Assembly (NCBI GenBank): GCA_001599815.1
Contig: BCIA01000005.1
Span: forward strand, 785,088-849,087
Origin: Furcasterigmium furcatum
Lineage: Eukaryota > Ascomycota > Sordariomycetes > Glomerellales > Plectosphaerellaceae
Direction: 5' to 3'
DNA length: 64,000 nucleotides
Shown piece after piece: positions 8,776 through 20,323 of the stretch; within the stretch, counting starts at the first letter, position 1, and each line of letters begins with the position of its first letter. The position numbers were made by a program, and so were the translations under genes. The notes beneath the pieces were generated by a model. That model searched no databases, was not told the DNA's origin, and was given only the letters and a program-made list of their open reading frames with translations.

Positions 8776-11700
8776 CTAGATATCCTCCGGAACCTCAACT
8801 TCTTCCCCGCCAACCAGCCCTCCCCGCGTTTGCCTTTCGGTTGCAATCTTCCGAATCAAATCCTGGTGCTTGCTGAGTGCCGCATGCGCCACAGGTAAAG
8901 ACGTTGGGTGGTACGCCTCCTGCTTTGAGTGTGTGACCTCTGGCTCCGTAGGACGAGCAGTCTTTACATGAAGCTTGTCGTCAGCGGCTGACGATGGGCG
9001 TTTTGGTTGCCTAGTCGCCAGACCTGAGCTGTCTGGTTCTGCGGAAACCGTCTTCTCAGGACCGGATTCCGGCGGGGGAAGCATCCAATTCCACTCGGGC
9101 TGAGACCATCCTGCTTTCGCGGTTCCAGCCCCAGGTTGCGCTGAAGTGGGATCCGTCACGACCTCGAGAGCATCTGACCCGGTAGAAGTCGCTGATAGCC
9201 AGTCGAATGCTGACTTTTGCTGAGAAGGAGCCGTACCTACGGTACTGGACTGCGCGAGGGTCGTGCCGTGATGTTTCGGTGGAGCAGAATGGAGGGTGGC
9301 CTGGGTCGAGCTGGTTCCCACCGTTGGAATCGGAACCCGCACTTCAACAGGTACCATCCGCGAACCCGCGCTCGGGGCATAATTCAAATGGAACGTCGCC
9401 TTATTGAGGTGCCTCCGCGAAAAGTTCGTAACCAGATCCAACTCTCTGGATGCGGATGAAAGCTTTGACCGAAGGTATTCCATGGCCTTGCGCTCCATCC
9501 TCCGCCAAAGATCGATGCAGGGCCCAAAGTGCAGTTCCCAGAGCGCAACCACTGAGGCTGTTCTCGCAACCGATTCAAGGAGGGCCTTGTCCTGTTTAGC
9601 TAGTCTCGGGACCAGGCTGGCGTATTGTACCATGGAAGTGGCAACGAACGCTTCGAAGCTGGTGCCGAGGATGCTCTCCATGGTTATCAATTCGCCGGAC
9701 CAATTTCGGCCCTTGGCTAGGAGTTCGCCCGATGCTGGTTGCAGTGGCAGAAGGAGCCTGATGAGCTCTCGCTTCCCATTCTCCAGGGGAGATTCGGCGG
9801 ACACGGGACCCGCGAACTGGATGGCCGAGGAAACGGGGAGGTTGTTCCTCGGAGCTGACATTTCCGGTACATAACCAAAACTCGAAGGTCCGCTAGGCAT
9901 GTCTCCCCAGCCTTCGCTTCTAGCAAGAGAAAGATGGTTAGGAACATTGGGTCTTATCCCCATCGGTAGCCTTAGGATACGGGTTTCGAATAGGGACATA
10001 CCGCTCATCCAACGTCTCAACCGACGCCAGGTAATCACGTGAGAGCATCGACGCCGCATAACCACGTGCTTCTGTATGAGCCGACGACAAGTGATCGCCT
10101 GGAGGAACAGATGTTGAGTAATTACCTGTATGAACCGACGTCGAGTAATAATCACCTGTAATCATCGACGTCGAGTCATAGTCACCTGTATGGATCGACG
10201 ACTGCCTCATGGGTGATGTACGCCTGGAGGATGTCCCTTTTTTGTCATAGGAAGAGCGGTAGGCTGACTTCCGCATCTTCTTTTCGTCAGGCGGTGGTAA
10301 CGACGGCGCTGATGACGGCGCCCGTGAGCCTGCTGACGGAGCCCGTGGCACCCGCACCCTTGCTACTGAGCTTAGAGGCTGCTGGTATGTCCAGTGGGAG
10401 GGGCTCGTGTCGAAAGCTGCTGGCTTTGGCCGATCCAGGATGTTGACTTCGTGGACCATCGCCGTCCTCCCCGAGATTTGCCCGCCAGCGTCGTGTTGTG
10501 ATCCTGAACCTCCCGCTCCAGTGTCTGGATTAGAGGATGACCCGTGGCCGCTGCGCGAATTGTCACCATCCTCATGCGGTTCGTTGCCAACATTGCCCGG
10601 TCCAGCATGGTGTTGACCGTGTCCTGGACCGCCGCCGCCGCCGTCGTCGTCGGAATCGTCTCCGTTGTCGTCTCGGCCTCCACGATCCACCGTATCAGAC
10701 TCGTCACCTTCCGACTCGGTGCTCTCATCATCCGAACCACCCATGCGCGCGTGAGCCTCCAGCCTCGGGACGACATTCTGATCTCCTCGGGGACGCAGTA
10801 GGTTCAATCTCCTGCCTTCCCCAGCTGTCGCCACCGCTTCTCCCCCATCTCCATCCATGAACGCATCCTCATCCATGTTGCTGTCTTCCACGTGTTCCTC
10901 TACTGCCACGAAGCTGGTCCACTTCGAGACCAGCGACCACTTGCAGCCGAGCATTTCTCCTTGGAGCCTGACTGCCTCGAGTTCCTCCGCGGAGGTCCTG
11001 CCCAGCGTGCCCTGTTCCGAGTGGAGCTTACTCTCGCCGCGCTCGAGATCGCCAAGCAGAGCGCGGGCTGCAAACTTGTGGATGGTGGTGTCGGGCGTCT
11101 GGAGAACAGTGATTGGGATCTCCACACGGTCCTCTTCGACCCCGGGCTGGGTGCAGTTGAGCCACATGGCACTGGGGATGGCGTTCTCGTGGCCGTGTTT
11201 GAGAAGCATGAAGACCCGGTTCCTCATGAAAGGGCTGAGTGCGGATAGGTCGTGAGGAGACTGGAGAGCGTCGCTGGGTGAATCATCTTGGATATTGACT
11301 GCAAAGGTTAGTCAAGGCTTCAGAAGCGTGTTTCTGGCCCTTCATGTGCATGGGATAGGCCTCACGGCTCACATACCTTGCTCGGTTTCCCCTCCCCACT
11401 CAACAGTGATAGACCTCGGGGAGATATGACGCTCCTTGGCAGCTTCAAGGACAGCGAGCATACTCCCTTCCCAGCCGCCCTGGCTCGCTGTTTGTATCAC
11501 CTCGGCGTATCCCCCCCCTGCTTTGGCAATGCCCTCAACCAGCTCATGCGACACGGCGTTCCCGATTCCGAGCGAGAAGAAGCGGACTCGGCCCTCAGTC
11601 TGCACCCTGGTTTTCTTGACGAACTGGGTGGTCTTGTCGAGGTCCCAGATATTGCCGTCCGTCAAGACGATGACGTCCGTGTTCGCGAACCCCCCTCGGC

Positions 11701-13078
11701 TCGTTACCACCTTCTCCAGCGCGGCCAGCAGCTCCGTTCCGCCCATATCAGCCCGGAATTGCCTGCTAACATGCTGTTGGGCGGCCATGAGGGTGCCCGG
11801 AGTAAATGGCTGCGAATGAGCCCACAGCGAGCTGAAGCGGTCGCCGAAGCTCCAGATATTGAAGCTGCAACCCGCCGGGAGCGCGGCGAGGAAGAACTCC
11901 ATCGCCTGCTTGAGGGCCACGATCTTGTCTGACATGGAGCCCGACCTGTCCGCTACGAAAACTATCTCCCCGCCGGGATATTCTCCTGAGGGGCCCATGC
12001 GGAACTTGGCCGGAACTGTCAGCATGAGGGCGGACTGGCCTGGGATATCCGGGTGTTTCTCAACGCATGCGAATGGTGCCTCGGGAGCCGCGGTCGATGC
12101 TGTGCAGATGCTCAAGGTAAAGTCCCGGTCCAGGCAGCTCGTCTCGTTCGGGAGCTTCACCGTGGCGCACCTGGGGTCTCGCGTCACGCGGTTGGCGACG
12201 AAGTCGACCCATCGCTGGCGCGTTGCGATTCCCACCTGGACGTCGGCGCCCGGATGGGAGGGGGCGTCCAGGGAGAGAATATCAGATGCGGCCAAAAGAT
12301 TCACGGAGACGGACAATTTCGTCAAGTTGGCGCTTCGATCCAGCAGATGGCCGACTTGGCCTGGTGGCGTCCCATACCGCGGAGCAATATAAGTAGGCAG
12401 TGTAAAGGTCATATGGGCGTCCCTATTCTCGACCTTGAGATCATGCTTGAGCAGCACGATGAAGGACAGAGTTGCCTTGATTTGGGTTGTAGCTGGCAGA
12501 TTCCCAAGGGTCGTCGTGAAGAGCTCCCGCGAGGTCTGGTCCAGGAGTCCCGCCGTCTGATCTCGCCCGACAGCTTCTTCGAAGGTCCTCCTCGCGGCAG
12601 CCACGGGCCTTACTTTTCCGGTCAGAATTCTCTCCGATCCGATGCGGCAAGAGAAGTCGATGACGGTGCTTTCTGGCGGCAGCGGGAACGTGTAGCCGGC
12701 CTTTGGGATGAGACTGTTTGTCGTGTTGATGAACAGCTGCGTGACCGTGACCCTAGCCGTGTCGTGGACGATGCTCACATCCACCGAGACGGAAACGGGA
12801 GGCAAGAACCCGTCGTCAACGGCCCGGGCTGGAAGTTCAGCATCAGCGTCTGCGGGGATTCCCAGGGCATCTTCCGCCTGGTGCCGATCATGTTGCGCGT
12901 GCCATTCAGCACGATGCCTTCTTCGCTCCGCGCCCGCATCGCGAACCCCCCTGGCCGGATGAACTGCATGATGGCGAGCGTATCCCAGTCCTTCCCGTTC
13001 AAGATGATGGAGGAACGGAGGCAGAGGTTCGCGAGGATCCCATACGATTCCCGGCAGATTAAACTGTCCAACGACCAT
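8776..13078 (-). CDS. VIT and von Willebrand factor A domain protein
   Basis: Three exons on the minus strand: 13078-11377, 11298-10002 and 9919-8776, with introns of 78 and 82 nt (GTATGT donors); 1,380 residues. A VIT domain (about residues 95-230, LPPVSVSVDVSIVHDTARV onward) precedes a vWA domain with an intact metal-ion site: DRSGSMS, then Thr in MGGTELLAAL, then Asp in VLTDGNIWD. This is the layout of inter-alpha-trypsin-inhibitor heavy chains and their uncharacterised fungal relatives, which are thought to act in protein-protein contacts. No signal peptide is visible, so the protein may be intracellular. After the vWA come a long acidic Asp/Gly region, a Ser/Thr/Tyr repeat (see 10069-10205) and a C-terminal globular region of about 170 residues seen near the end of such fungal proteins. 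The first 90 or so residues have atypical composition and the true start is uncertain. Confidence 0.82.
10069..10205. repeat. 27-30 bp minisatellite inside the VIT/vWA gene
   Basis: Units beginning CCTGTA or CCTGGA recur at 10098, 10125, 10155 and 10185 (27, 30, 30 nt spacing). All are multiples of three, so the frame is kept. On the minus strand they encode variants of a ten-residue TGDYYSTSV-type unit. Copy number probably varies between strains. Confidence 0.7.
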
Positions 13079-13545
13079 GTTGCTCGGCCTAGTGGTGCTC
13101 GATTCTTGTTGAAGTTGGACTGTTGGAGGGCGGGCTAAATGCCCTCCTTTGCGGGCGACACGCCCTTTTGAAATGCTGCCACAGCCTGATTTGTATGCTG
13201 AACTCGGGCATACTTTCTGATTGCCTCGTTCCAGCCACTATGCAAGGCAACCCCTTGGCCGTGCCAAGAATTGGACCAACCCGACTTCGCCACGTCGCGC
13301 CCTCACCGAAGGTCGAGGAGGAACGAGGTTGCAGAGCCAATCACATCGCGATATTTTCTTCTTCTACAGAGGCGACGATGCAACCGCAGTAAGGCAGACC
13401 AGACTAGAGAACCAGACTAGAGAATGCAGGGTGGCGCAGGCAAGCCAGACATAGCCTCACCCTACAGCCCAGCCCATAAAGGCGTGCAGACGCAAGTATC
13501 AACCGGCCCGAAACATTGTTCCCCTGAAATCCAAGCTCATTCACT
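13079..13545. other. Intergenic, divergent promoter
   Basis: No gene seen. It separates the minus-strand VIT/vWA gene from the plus-strand fungal N-terminal-domain gene. It holds a direct repeat of a CCAGACTAGAGAA-like unit at about 13398-13423. Confidence 0.5.
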
Positions 13546-16073
13546 ATGGGGTCCCCAGTTTCAATAGGGGACGCCCTGTTACTCGGCAAAATCGCGTTCA
13601 GATTGGGCCAGGCATTCACGAGCGGCCGAAAGTCCGCCCCGGCCGAGTTCCGTGAGGTCGAGAACCAGCTCTACTCGCTCAGCGTGGCTTTGTCGGCTCT
13701 GCATAGCAGCCATGTCGCGGAACAGCTCAATACGGCTCTGGGTACCGATGGTACGCTGGCATCCCCAACCGAGGATCGCCAGGATGGCCGCGCCGTTCTC
13801 GAAACGATGCTCGACAACTGCCGGGGGACCTTGTCTCATCTGGAGAAGATCGTCCAGGAGTACTCAAAGTTGAAAAGCAATACCGACCCGGAGGAGCCCG
13901 TATTCAAGAGATGGAGCAAGAAGCTGGCCACTGATATCAAGAAAATCAAGTGGACGACCGAGGGCGGCAATCTGGCGACTCTGAGGAGCCAGTTGATGGT
14001 TCATACCAACAGTATTAACGTTGTTCTTGGAGTAGTGAACAAGTACGATCCACCGGTCTTTTCCAAACAGTGCCTTTCTTTGCACTAACAGACTGCAGCA
14101 TGCAAATCGATCGGATTGAAGGCACTCTAACTAGTGCCATGACCCTTTTGAGAGAGATCCAGGAGTACATGACCGATAGTCTCCGCGATGCTGTGGTGGT
14201 GCCGCCTGGGGAGACGCAGATCACACAAGACCCTCCGTTGACGCGGTCCTTCTTCGAACTGAATGCAGCAACCAAAACTGACGAGAAGTTACTGTGTGGT
14301 CACGCCATGCTCAACCTTGATTGGGACAAGAAAAGCCGTCAGGGAGCTCGAGGCGATGCAGAGCCAGCCTTGAAGCTCTTTACATGCGCGTGCCACTTGA
14401 CGCCGGACTCACCGTTGCCGCCACACACTTCGCGACTAAACTCCTTCAGTCGTCAGTCTCATAACCCAGTCTTCTTTGTATCAACTAAAAGAAGTTGCTG
14501 ACAGACTTTCCAGTAACTCCACTTAGCTTTGCAGTCAGGCTGGTCGACCAGGAGCTGTCCTGGATGATATACAAGGTCGCAGACCAGGACGCTGGTAGTC
14601 AGGTGTCAGTGATTGTGAGAAAGTTGTCTCCAATATGTGAGTTTGCTTAAACCCAAGTCACATTAATTCATTATTGCTAACAGAAAGAGACATGCTGGAC
14701 TTCGACGAGCTGTTTGTCCAGAAACTGTCCACTGGCTGGGCGAGGCTCTGGATTAATCGAGGAATGGGCACAACACTTGCCTTCATGGCCGCCAATGCCG
14801 CTGGCGAACAAGAAGTCCGCGTGTTGAACCTTCTTGGGTTAGAGTTTCCCGAACGTTTTGGAATAGTATCCGGGGCTAACTTATCCACCCATAGTGATGT
14901 TTCTGTTCACCTGCCCTTCGTGGAGACTGTCTCGTTTTCCTCGATGGGTCACACCTACAGCCGGTCCGACATCGATGATATTCAGATTACCCACTACTCT
15001 GCTGGCATGCTAGAAACTTCCCTTGCTGAGACCAGCAAAACCTCGCCCCAAGACTTTGCGGAAATTGCCATTTCCTACGGAGGAAGCAGGTCTAGCCTGG
15101 GCACGGATCTTGACGACGACGTTGTGAAGTCGACTCTTCAGCGTGCGTATCTCAGAATCAGACGGTCAAGGCCCGTTGGAACAAGAAGTGGCCTAACAAT
15201 CGTCAATTGGCAGTCAAACACAACTCCAAGGTCGAGTGCCGTGATGGAGACACAGCCGTCACCTTTCCAGACATTTACTGCACAAGTACCGACGCACGCG
15301 GGGAGGAAGTTAATCTACCCAACGGCAAAGTTGTGGTCACATTTTCGACGCAGTCAGGTGAGACGACCAACCCCTCATCGCGGACTCAGGAGTTAACATG
15401 CAAGAATAGCGGCACAGAGATTCAAGGAGAAGGTCCAGCAAATGCGCGCTGAGCTGTCGGTGGTATTACTGCGACTTCCGAGGGCTAACGAGCAGGTGGT
15501 AATCAAGCTGTAAGTCCCGTCAACATGAACTGGCGGCATCAACGCAACTAGTCATCGCTGACGAGTCGTGTAATGGAGACAAGCAAGTGGCGTTCATACT
15601 GAGGAGGTCGCAATGACGGAATCCGACATCACCATTGTTCGGAACATGACAAACAACTCTCTGAGGTTGATAATCACCAGTCATGATGGGCGGACCATCG
15701 TGAGTCAGAATCGTAAGTAGCTGGACCCTAGTTGATCAGATATGTGTAGTCTTTGACTGACCCTGACCGCAGTCGCACCCGACTTCATGGGCACGGGTAA
15801 TTCAGGGGCGAATTTCCGCTCTCTCACCTGGGTTGTCCACGTGCAGGAGAATGGCCGAGTCCGAAAAAGAAGATACCCGGATGGGTTCAATCACCTTGTA
15901 TTGTCAGATGTCCGCAGTAAGTGGTGCTATCATTATAATGGACGTCGTCTCACCAACTGACACCGATGATTCAAGCAAACAAGCTGTTTGGGGAATGGGT
16001 TCGGAGCCAGCTGTGGCAAGCCTCTCTGCCGATTCGGAGTGCGCCAGTGTCGACTGGGATGAGGGAAGTCTGA
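13546..16073 (+). CDS. Uncharacterised fungal protein with STAND-type N-terminal domain
   Basis: A many-exon gene. Exons I can fix are 13546-14042, 14099-14448 (or 14451), 14514-14636, 14690-14837, 14895 to about 15120, about 15160-15357, 15410-15509, 15579-15712, 15773-15916 and 15976-16073. Each join restores sequence shared with a lineage-specific fungal family whose N-terminus (SIGDALLLGKIAFRLGQAF...SAPAEFREVENQLY) resembles the helical N-terminal domains placed before NACHT/NB-ARC or ankyrin modules. No NTPase or repeat domain follows here. The middle has the VRLVDQELSWMIYK block and the end a WVVHVQENGRVRKRRYP block, both family traits. Function is unknown; a role in recognition or cell-death signalling is only analogy. 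The junction at about 15090-15165 needs a frame change that I could not explain with a normal-sized intron, so a frameshift is possible. Confidence 0.75.
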
Positions 16074-16323
16074 TGTCATTGTTCATGAGGCTCTCGGCTG
16101 GAGGATGAATTGGATTGATGCGGTGCTAGGGGCGTCACTCCATGTGTCGTTTAAAGTTGGCAGCTAGCTGGTAATCCTGCCCTCATACGAGTCACCGTGT
16201 GATGAATTAAGGAGTTCCATCATTAAAAGACGTGGCTCTCGTGACAATGCTCAGCTACTCGAGTCATGACGCCCGTCGCCTGTGTCTAACGGGGGCGTTA
16301 AAATGTAGTTCAGCCCATGGCAT

Positions 16324-17595
16324 CTACCCCTTCTCATATATCCAGTACCCCGCGCCCTCATCCTTCGTGGGCGCCCGCCAGAACCTCCTCCAGCGTATCG
16401 CGTTCTCCCCCGCAAACAAGTCGCCGTCCTGCTCGTGGACGTCCCCCATCTCCGCGGCCCGGTTCCGCAGCGCTGTGTACACGGACCGGTAGAACAGCAC
16501 CTGCCTCTCTATCTGCGCGGGCAGGTTGTCCAGCGGCCCGAGCAGTAGGTCCTCGAGCTCGTCGACCAGGACCTCGCCGATGGTCGTGATCATCAGCGTC
16601 GTCCGGTCCGGCCGCGGCACGGGGACCCTCCGCACCGAGCCCTCGAAGGAGACGTGCAGGCGGCGCAGTGCCGGGAACGACGCCCCGATCCCCCGAATGA
16701 TGCGCCTGTAGTGCTTCTGCGCCGTCCAGGACCGCAGCCTCGACAGGTTCGGGCCCGTGGACGATGGGTTCGGCGCCTGGCACAGCGTCGCGTCCGCGAG
16801 GGACTCGTCCCTGTCGTGGATCCGGATGTCGAGTGAGGTGATCCACGCCAGCTGCTGCTCCGGTAGCGAGTGGGGGAAGTAGAACGCCTCGAGCCGCTGG
16901 TCGAGCTTGAACGTGTTCGTGGCATACAGCAGGCGGACGGTCTCCTCATATCTGCGACTCGGTCAGTACACCGACGAGACTCATCTCCCCCTGGGCGAAA
17001 CTCACGCTCTCCGGCAGCTCCGCAGCCAGCCGCTCACGCCGAGGATCGTCTCCCTGGCATCCGAGACCTGGAAGAACCCCTTGGGACAGGAGTCGCGCAG
17101 GGTCATCTGGCGCCCGAGCCAGGCGGCGTCATCCTTGCGCGCGCGGCGCTTGGAGGCGGCGGGCAGGTCGTCGGGACCGCAGACGCAGCTCCACCAGTAC
17201 CACTGGGGCGCGATGGAGGCATCGGCGAAGGGCGGGTCCATGGGGGAGACGCTGGGCGAGTTGGGGAACCAGGCGGGAATGGGCGCGTGTCCCTTCCGCC
17301 AGCGCGGGTCTGGCTGCTGGCCGCGGCGGTACAGCAGGTACACGTGCAGCACGCGGCCGCTGAAGGCCAGCTGGTAGATGTAGTACCTGAGATCCCATGT
17401 CAGGAGGTCGAAGAACAGGCAGGGCGAGCTTGGCGGTGGTGCCGCCGCTGCTGCTGGTTCTGGTTCTGCGTCGGCGTCCGGGTCGCCGTGGCCGTTGCAG
17501 GGTGGCGGAGCAGGGCGGGCAGGGGAGCCATCAAGATCTGCCAGGGAGGCGGGTATGCTGGACGGGAGGGTCGAGGGGTCGTCCATGACCATCAT
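16324..17595 (-). CDS. DUF7730 family protein
   Basis: Two exons, 17595-17006 and 16951-16324, with a 54-nt intron containing an ACTGAC branch site; 405 residues. The N-terminal 65 residues are Pro/Ala/Asp-rich. Then comes the F-box-like start of the family (FFDLLTWDLRYYIYQLAF, where relatives read LP.EIR..IY..ALG.). The splice join rebuilds the block SCRRAYEETVRLLYATNTF, the most recognisable part of DUF7730, followed by an F-P-H-S-L-P segment. These proteins are very common in ascomycetes, often in expanded families, and have no known biochemical role; an adaptor function is a guess. It converges on the preceding plus-strand gene with a 250-nt gap. Confidence 0.8.
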
Positions 17596-18267
17596 GGTCT
17601 ACTAGTGTATGCGCAAGCCGTGTGTCTATCTTCCGGTCGAGATGCTTGCTGGTACGAGTGAGTGAGAGGCGGCGTTCGCACGGGCTGCGACGCCCGCAGT
17701 CGTGTTTGTCTTGCTGATGAGCGCGTCGGCCCGCGAGAGCTACTCTATCAGCAACTTCATGGCAGGAAATATGATGCAGGCTAGATCTCGAGCTCTCCAA
17801 GATGGATGCGAATGCTAGATGAGGTGAGAACAATGGTGGCGAGGCTGGGTCGGCTGGTGGTGTCGCTGGGGCTTCGAAGCAGATGATGAGTGAGCGTTCG
17901 GCCCTGAACGGCGCTCGCTGACGGGGCTTTTCAGTTCACTTTAGTGACGTTACCAAGTGGGGCACCTTGCGCTACCGCTACAGTGCGAATGCAACCTGAG
18001 GAGGATGAAGAGGAAGGAGCTGAAGCTGTCACGTGCCAGCATGGAACAGTGCCGTCCTCATCACCGAGTGCAATTGGGGCACTCAAAATCCGGAGGGACC
18101 TCAAATCATCCTCAGCAATTCGTTTTATTATTAAGAATAACCATTCCCAAGATGCCACAGCACACAACAACTGCCAGATGCCAATCGCGAGGTGTGCCCA
18201 CGCCCTTCGTCTGCCGAGGCCGGCCACACTGTGCGGCCGAGCCAACACAGGAAAACCTCCAAACTCC
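17596..18267. other. Intergenic, promoter of the DUF7730 gene
   Basis: No gene seen. It lies upstream of the minus-strand DUF7730 gene and downstream of the minus-strand WSC gene. Confidence 0.5.
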
Positions 18268-19335
18268 TTAAAGCAGGATGGCCGAGAACAACACCGCCAG
18301 GAGCACGGCCAGGAGGCTCGCATCCTGCCGAGCGCCTCTCCCGGTCTCAGTCGCAGGCTCCTCCACAGTGGGCGAAGGCTCATCCGCCCCATCGCTCGGG
18401 TTTGAGGGGACACCGCTGCTTTCAGCCCCGCCGCTGGGGATGGCCTCGTACGGGAGTGTCATGGTCGAAAGCCCGCTTGATTCTGGAGGGGCGCTGGGGC
18501 TTGATGACAACGGGTACGGAATGAAGCTCTCACCCGTCGGCGGCCCCGACCCCGATCCCTGGTCCGAGCAGGCGGGGAACTCAACGTTGGGGCATGAAAC
18601 CGTCGTGGTCCTGGTCGACGTGGCCGTGACCGAGATGACCAGCGTCGTCTCGTCTGAGCTACATGGAGCAGACGGCGAGGGAGTCCATGGAATGAGATCC
18701 CCGGTTGGCGGCGTGTACTCTGAGACGTCGCCCCCGAAGACATCGCTCGGGGCCGGGTCGGAGGGTACCGGCCAAGGAGGCAGAGGGCTCAGCGTCGGGG
18801 GGACTCCGGTGGGTGTGAGGTCGGGGATTTCAGGTTCTCCAGGACAGGGCGTCGATTCCGCCGGGGCCGAGACGGGGATGCCGCACGGGGGAGTGGCGTC
18901 GGGCGGCGGCGCGTATGGGTCCGAATGGGCTTCGTGGACGGTCACGCTTCTGGCGAGGACGTACATCTTCGCGAACACCATCTCGTCGATGCTGTTGCGG
19001 CCGCAGGAGTGCTCGTCCGCAATGCTGGTTTCCCCGAGAGCGTTGCCGCAGTGGCAGTTGCTGTGATCGGGTGCCGTCAGCGCCGCAAACTCGGCCGGTC
19101 AGACCAGGGCTGGATCTACTCACCCATGAGAGACCGCGGCGTATTTGTACGACTGGCATGTCGCCTGGCATCGTGACGCCCTGTCCCTCGCTTCCGGCAT
19201 CGTCGTCGTGAGATCGAAGGGGACATCTGCTATCTTGACGCAGCCGTGATGCTTCCACACAGCCCTCACGTTCATGGCGTCAGCGAGCGCAGCGGTGCCC
19301 AGAAGGGCGACGAAGGTCGTGATGGGGGGCAGCAT
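18268..19335 (-). CDS. Secreted WSC-domain protein, probable GPI anchor
   Basis: Two exons, 19335-19124 and 19060-18268, with a 63-nt intron; 334 residues. A signal peptide of about 20 residues precedes a WSC-type cysteine domain (about 28-95: HGCVKIAD, CQATCQSYKY, then the splice join gives GNCHCGNALG and a final Cys). WSC domains bind wall polysaccharide or act as wall-stress sensor ectodomains. A long Pro/Ser/Thr-rich stalk follows, presumably O-glycosylated. The C-terminus is a short hydrophobic tail (LLAVLLAVLFSAILL) with no cytoplasmic basic stretch after it. This suits a GPI signal rather than the transmembrane-plus-tail layout of true Wsc sensors. It probably acts as a wall or surface protein. 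Confidence 0.82.
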
Positions 19336-20323
19336 GGAGGCGGCTGGGGCTGGAACTGAGGACTAAAGGTTTGAGAAAACGTTTTGTCATGCTCCAGAAA
19401 TAGCGAGGCGATCAGGGGTATTTAGATATGAGCCTTGGAAGCATCGCTACGTTGGACTATTCGGATTCCCCAAACCACAACAGTCACTCCAAACAAAGGT
19501 AAGACGTGTCTCTTACGGATGAAAACGCATGGGCGTGTTACTCTGTGGTCTCTCCTGCTGCATCTGCGCCTCTTCCCAGGGCGCGATATGCTGGAGATTG
19601 TTGCTGCCGAGCTGTGCGTGTGCAACGCGGGTCGGCACAGGCATCATCGTGGCCCGAGGACAGCAGAGAGCGAAGTGCGGCTTCTTGCTGCCTCGTGCTG
19701 GCACTTCACGACACTCTGCCAACCTTGCCAGCGCTGGTGCTGATGTGTATGCGGTCCATCCAGCCACATCTGCGCGGCAAGATCGAGTTACCTCCACAAA
19801 GCCAGACTTTCGCTGGCACCGTGGGTTGAGCGTGCTGCGCCGTGTTGTGCCAGGGGCATGATTGTGTGACATTGGTGAAATGCATGTCGTGGCAACGGGT
19901 ACGAGCTCAACTTCCTGGGGATACCAGACACGTCAGGATTCATGCTTTCTCAAGAGGTGCTTCCTGCGCTCCCAAGGTCTGAGCCTCGCGAATAGATCTA
20001 TCTACTAACAGCACCCACTTGAGTGCTGACAAGGCAACAATCGTCAGTGCTCTCTTTGATCGCCATCGACGACGCCGCGAAAAGTCGCGGTGGTCTGCAG
20101 AGCCTCGACGGTTGCCGGCAGCGGTTACGTAGGAGTGCGAAACACAGATGCCAGCAACCGGGGGACCAATCGAGTCTCATCATCCGATTGTCCTTGTGCC
20201 TACGTGACTCCGCGAGGCGACGACACCCTAGGAGCAGAACACGTAAAGAGACGGGGCGGGAGCGCCGGCAAACCTTTGGAATCATCCGCGGAGACTGCTG
20301 CCCCGCGGCCCGGTGTGCTTCTT
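19336..20323. other. Intergenic between WSC gene promoter and RIO1 3' end
   Basis: About 1 kb with no recognisable gene. Open frames overlap on both strands near 19500-19870, with Cys/Ala-rich translations typical of chance frames in GC-rich DNA. Confidence 0.5.

Noticed and set aside
12053..13138. 361-codon plus-strand frame
   Set aside because: Antisense of the VIT/vWA exon, with no recognisable domain.
19430..19872. Cys-rich small plus-strand frames as a candidate sec­reted peptide
   Set aside because: There is no convincing signal peptide plus cysteine spacing, and equally long frames exist on the other strand.
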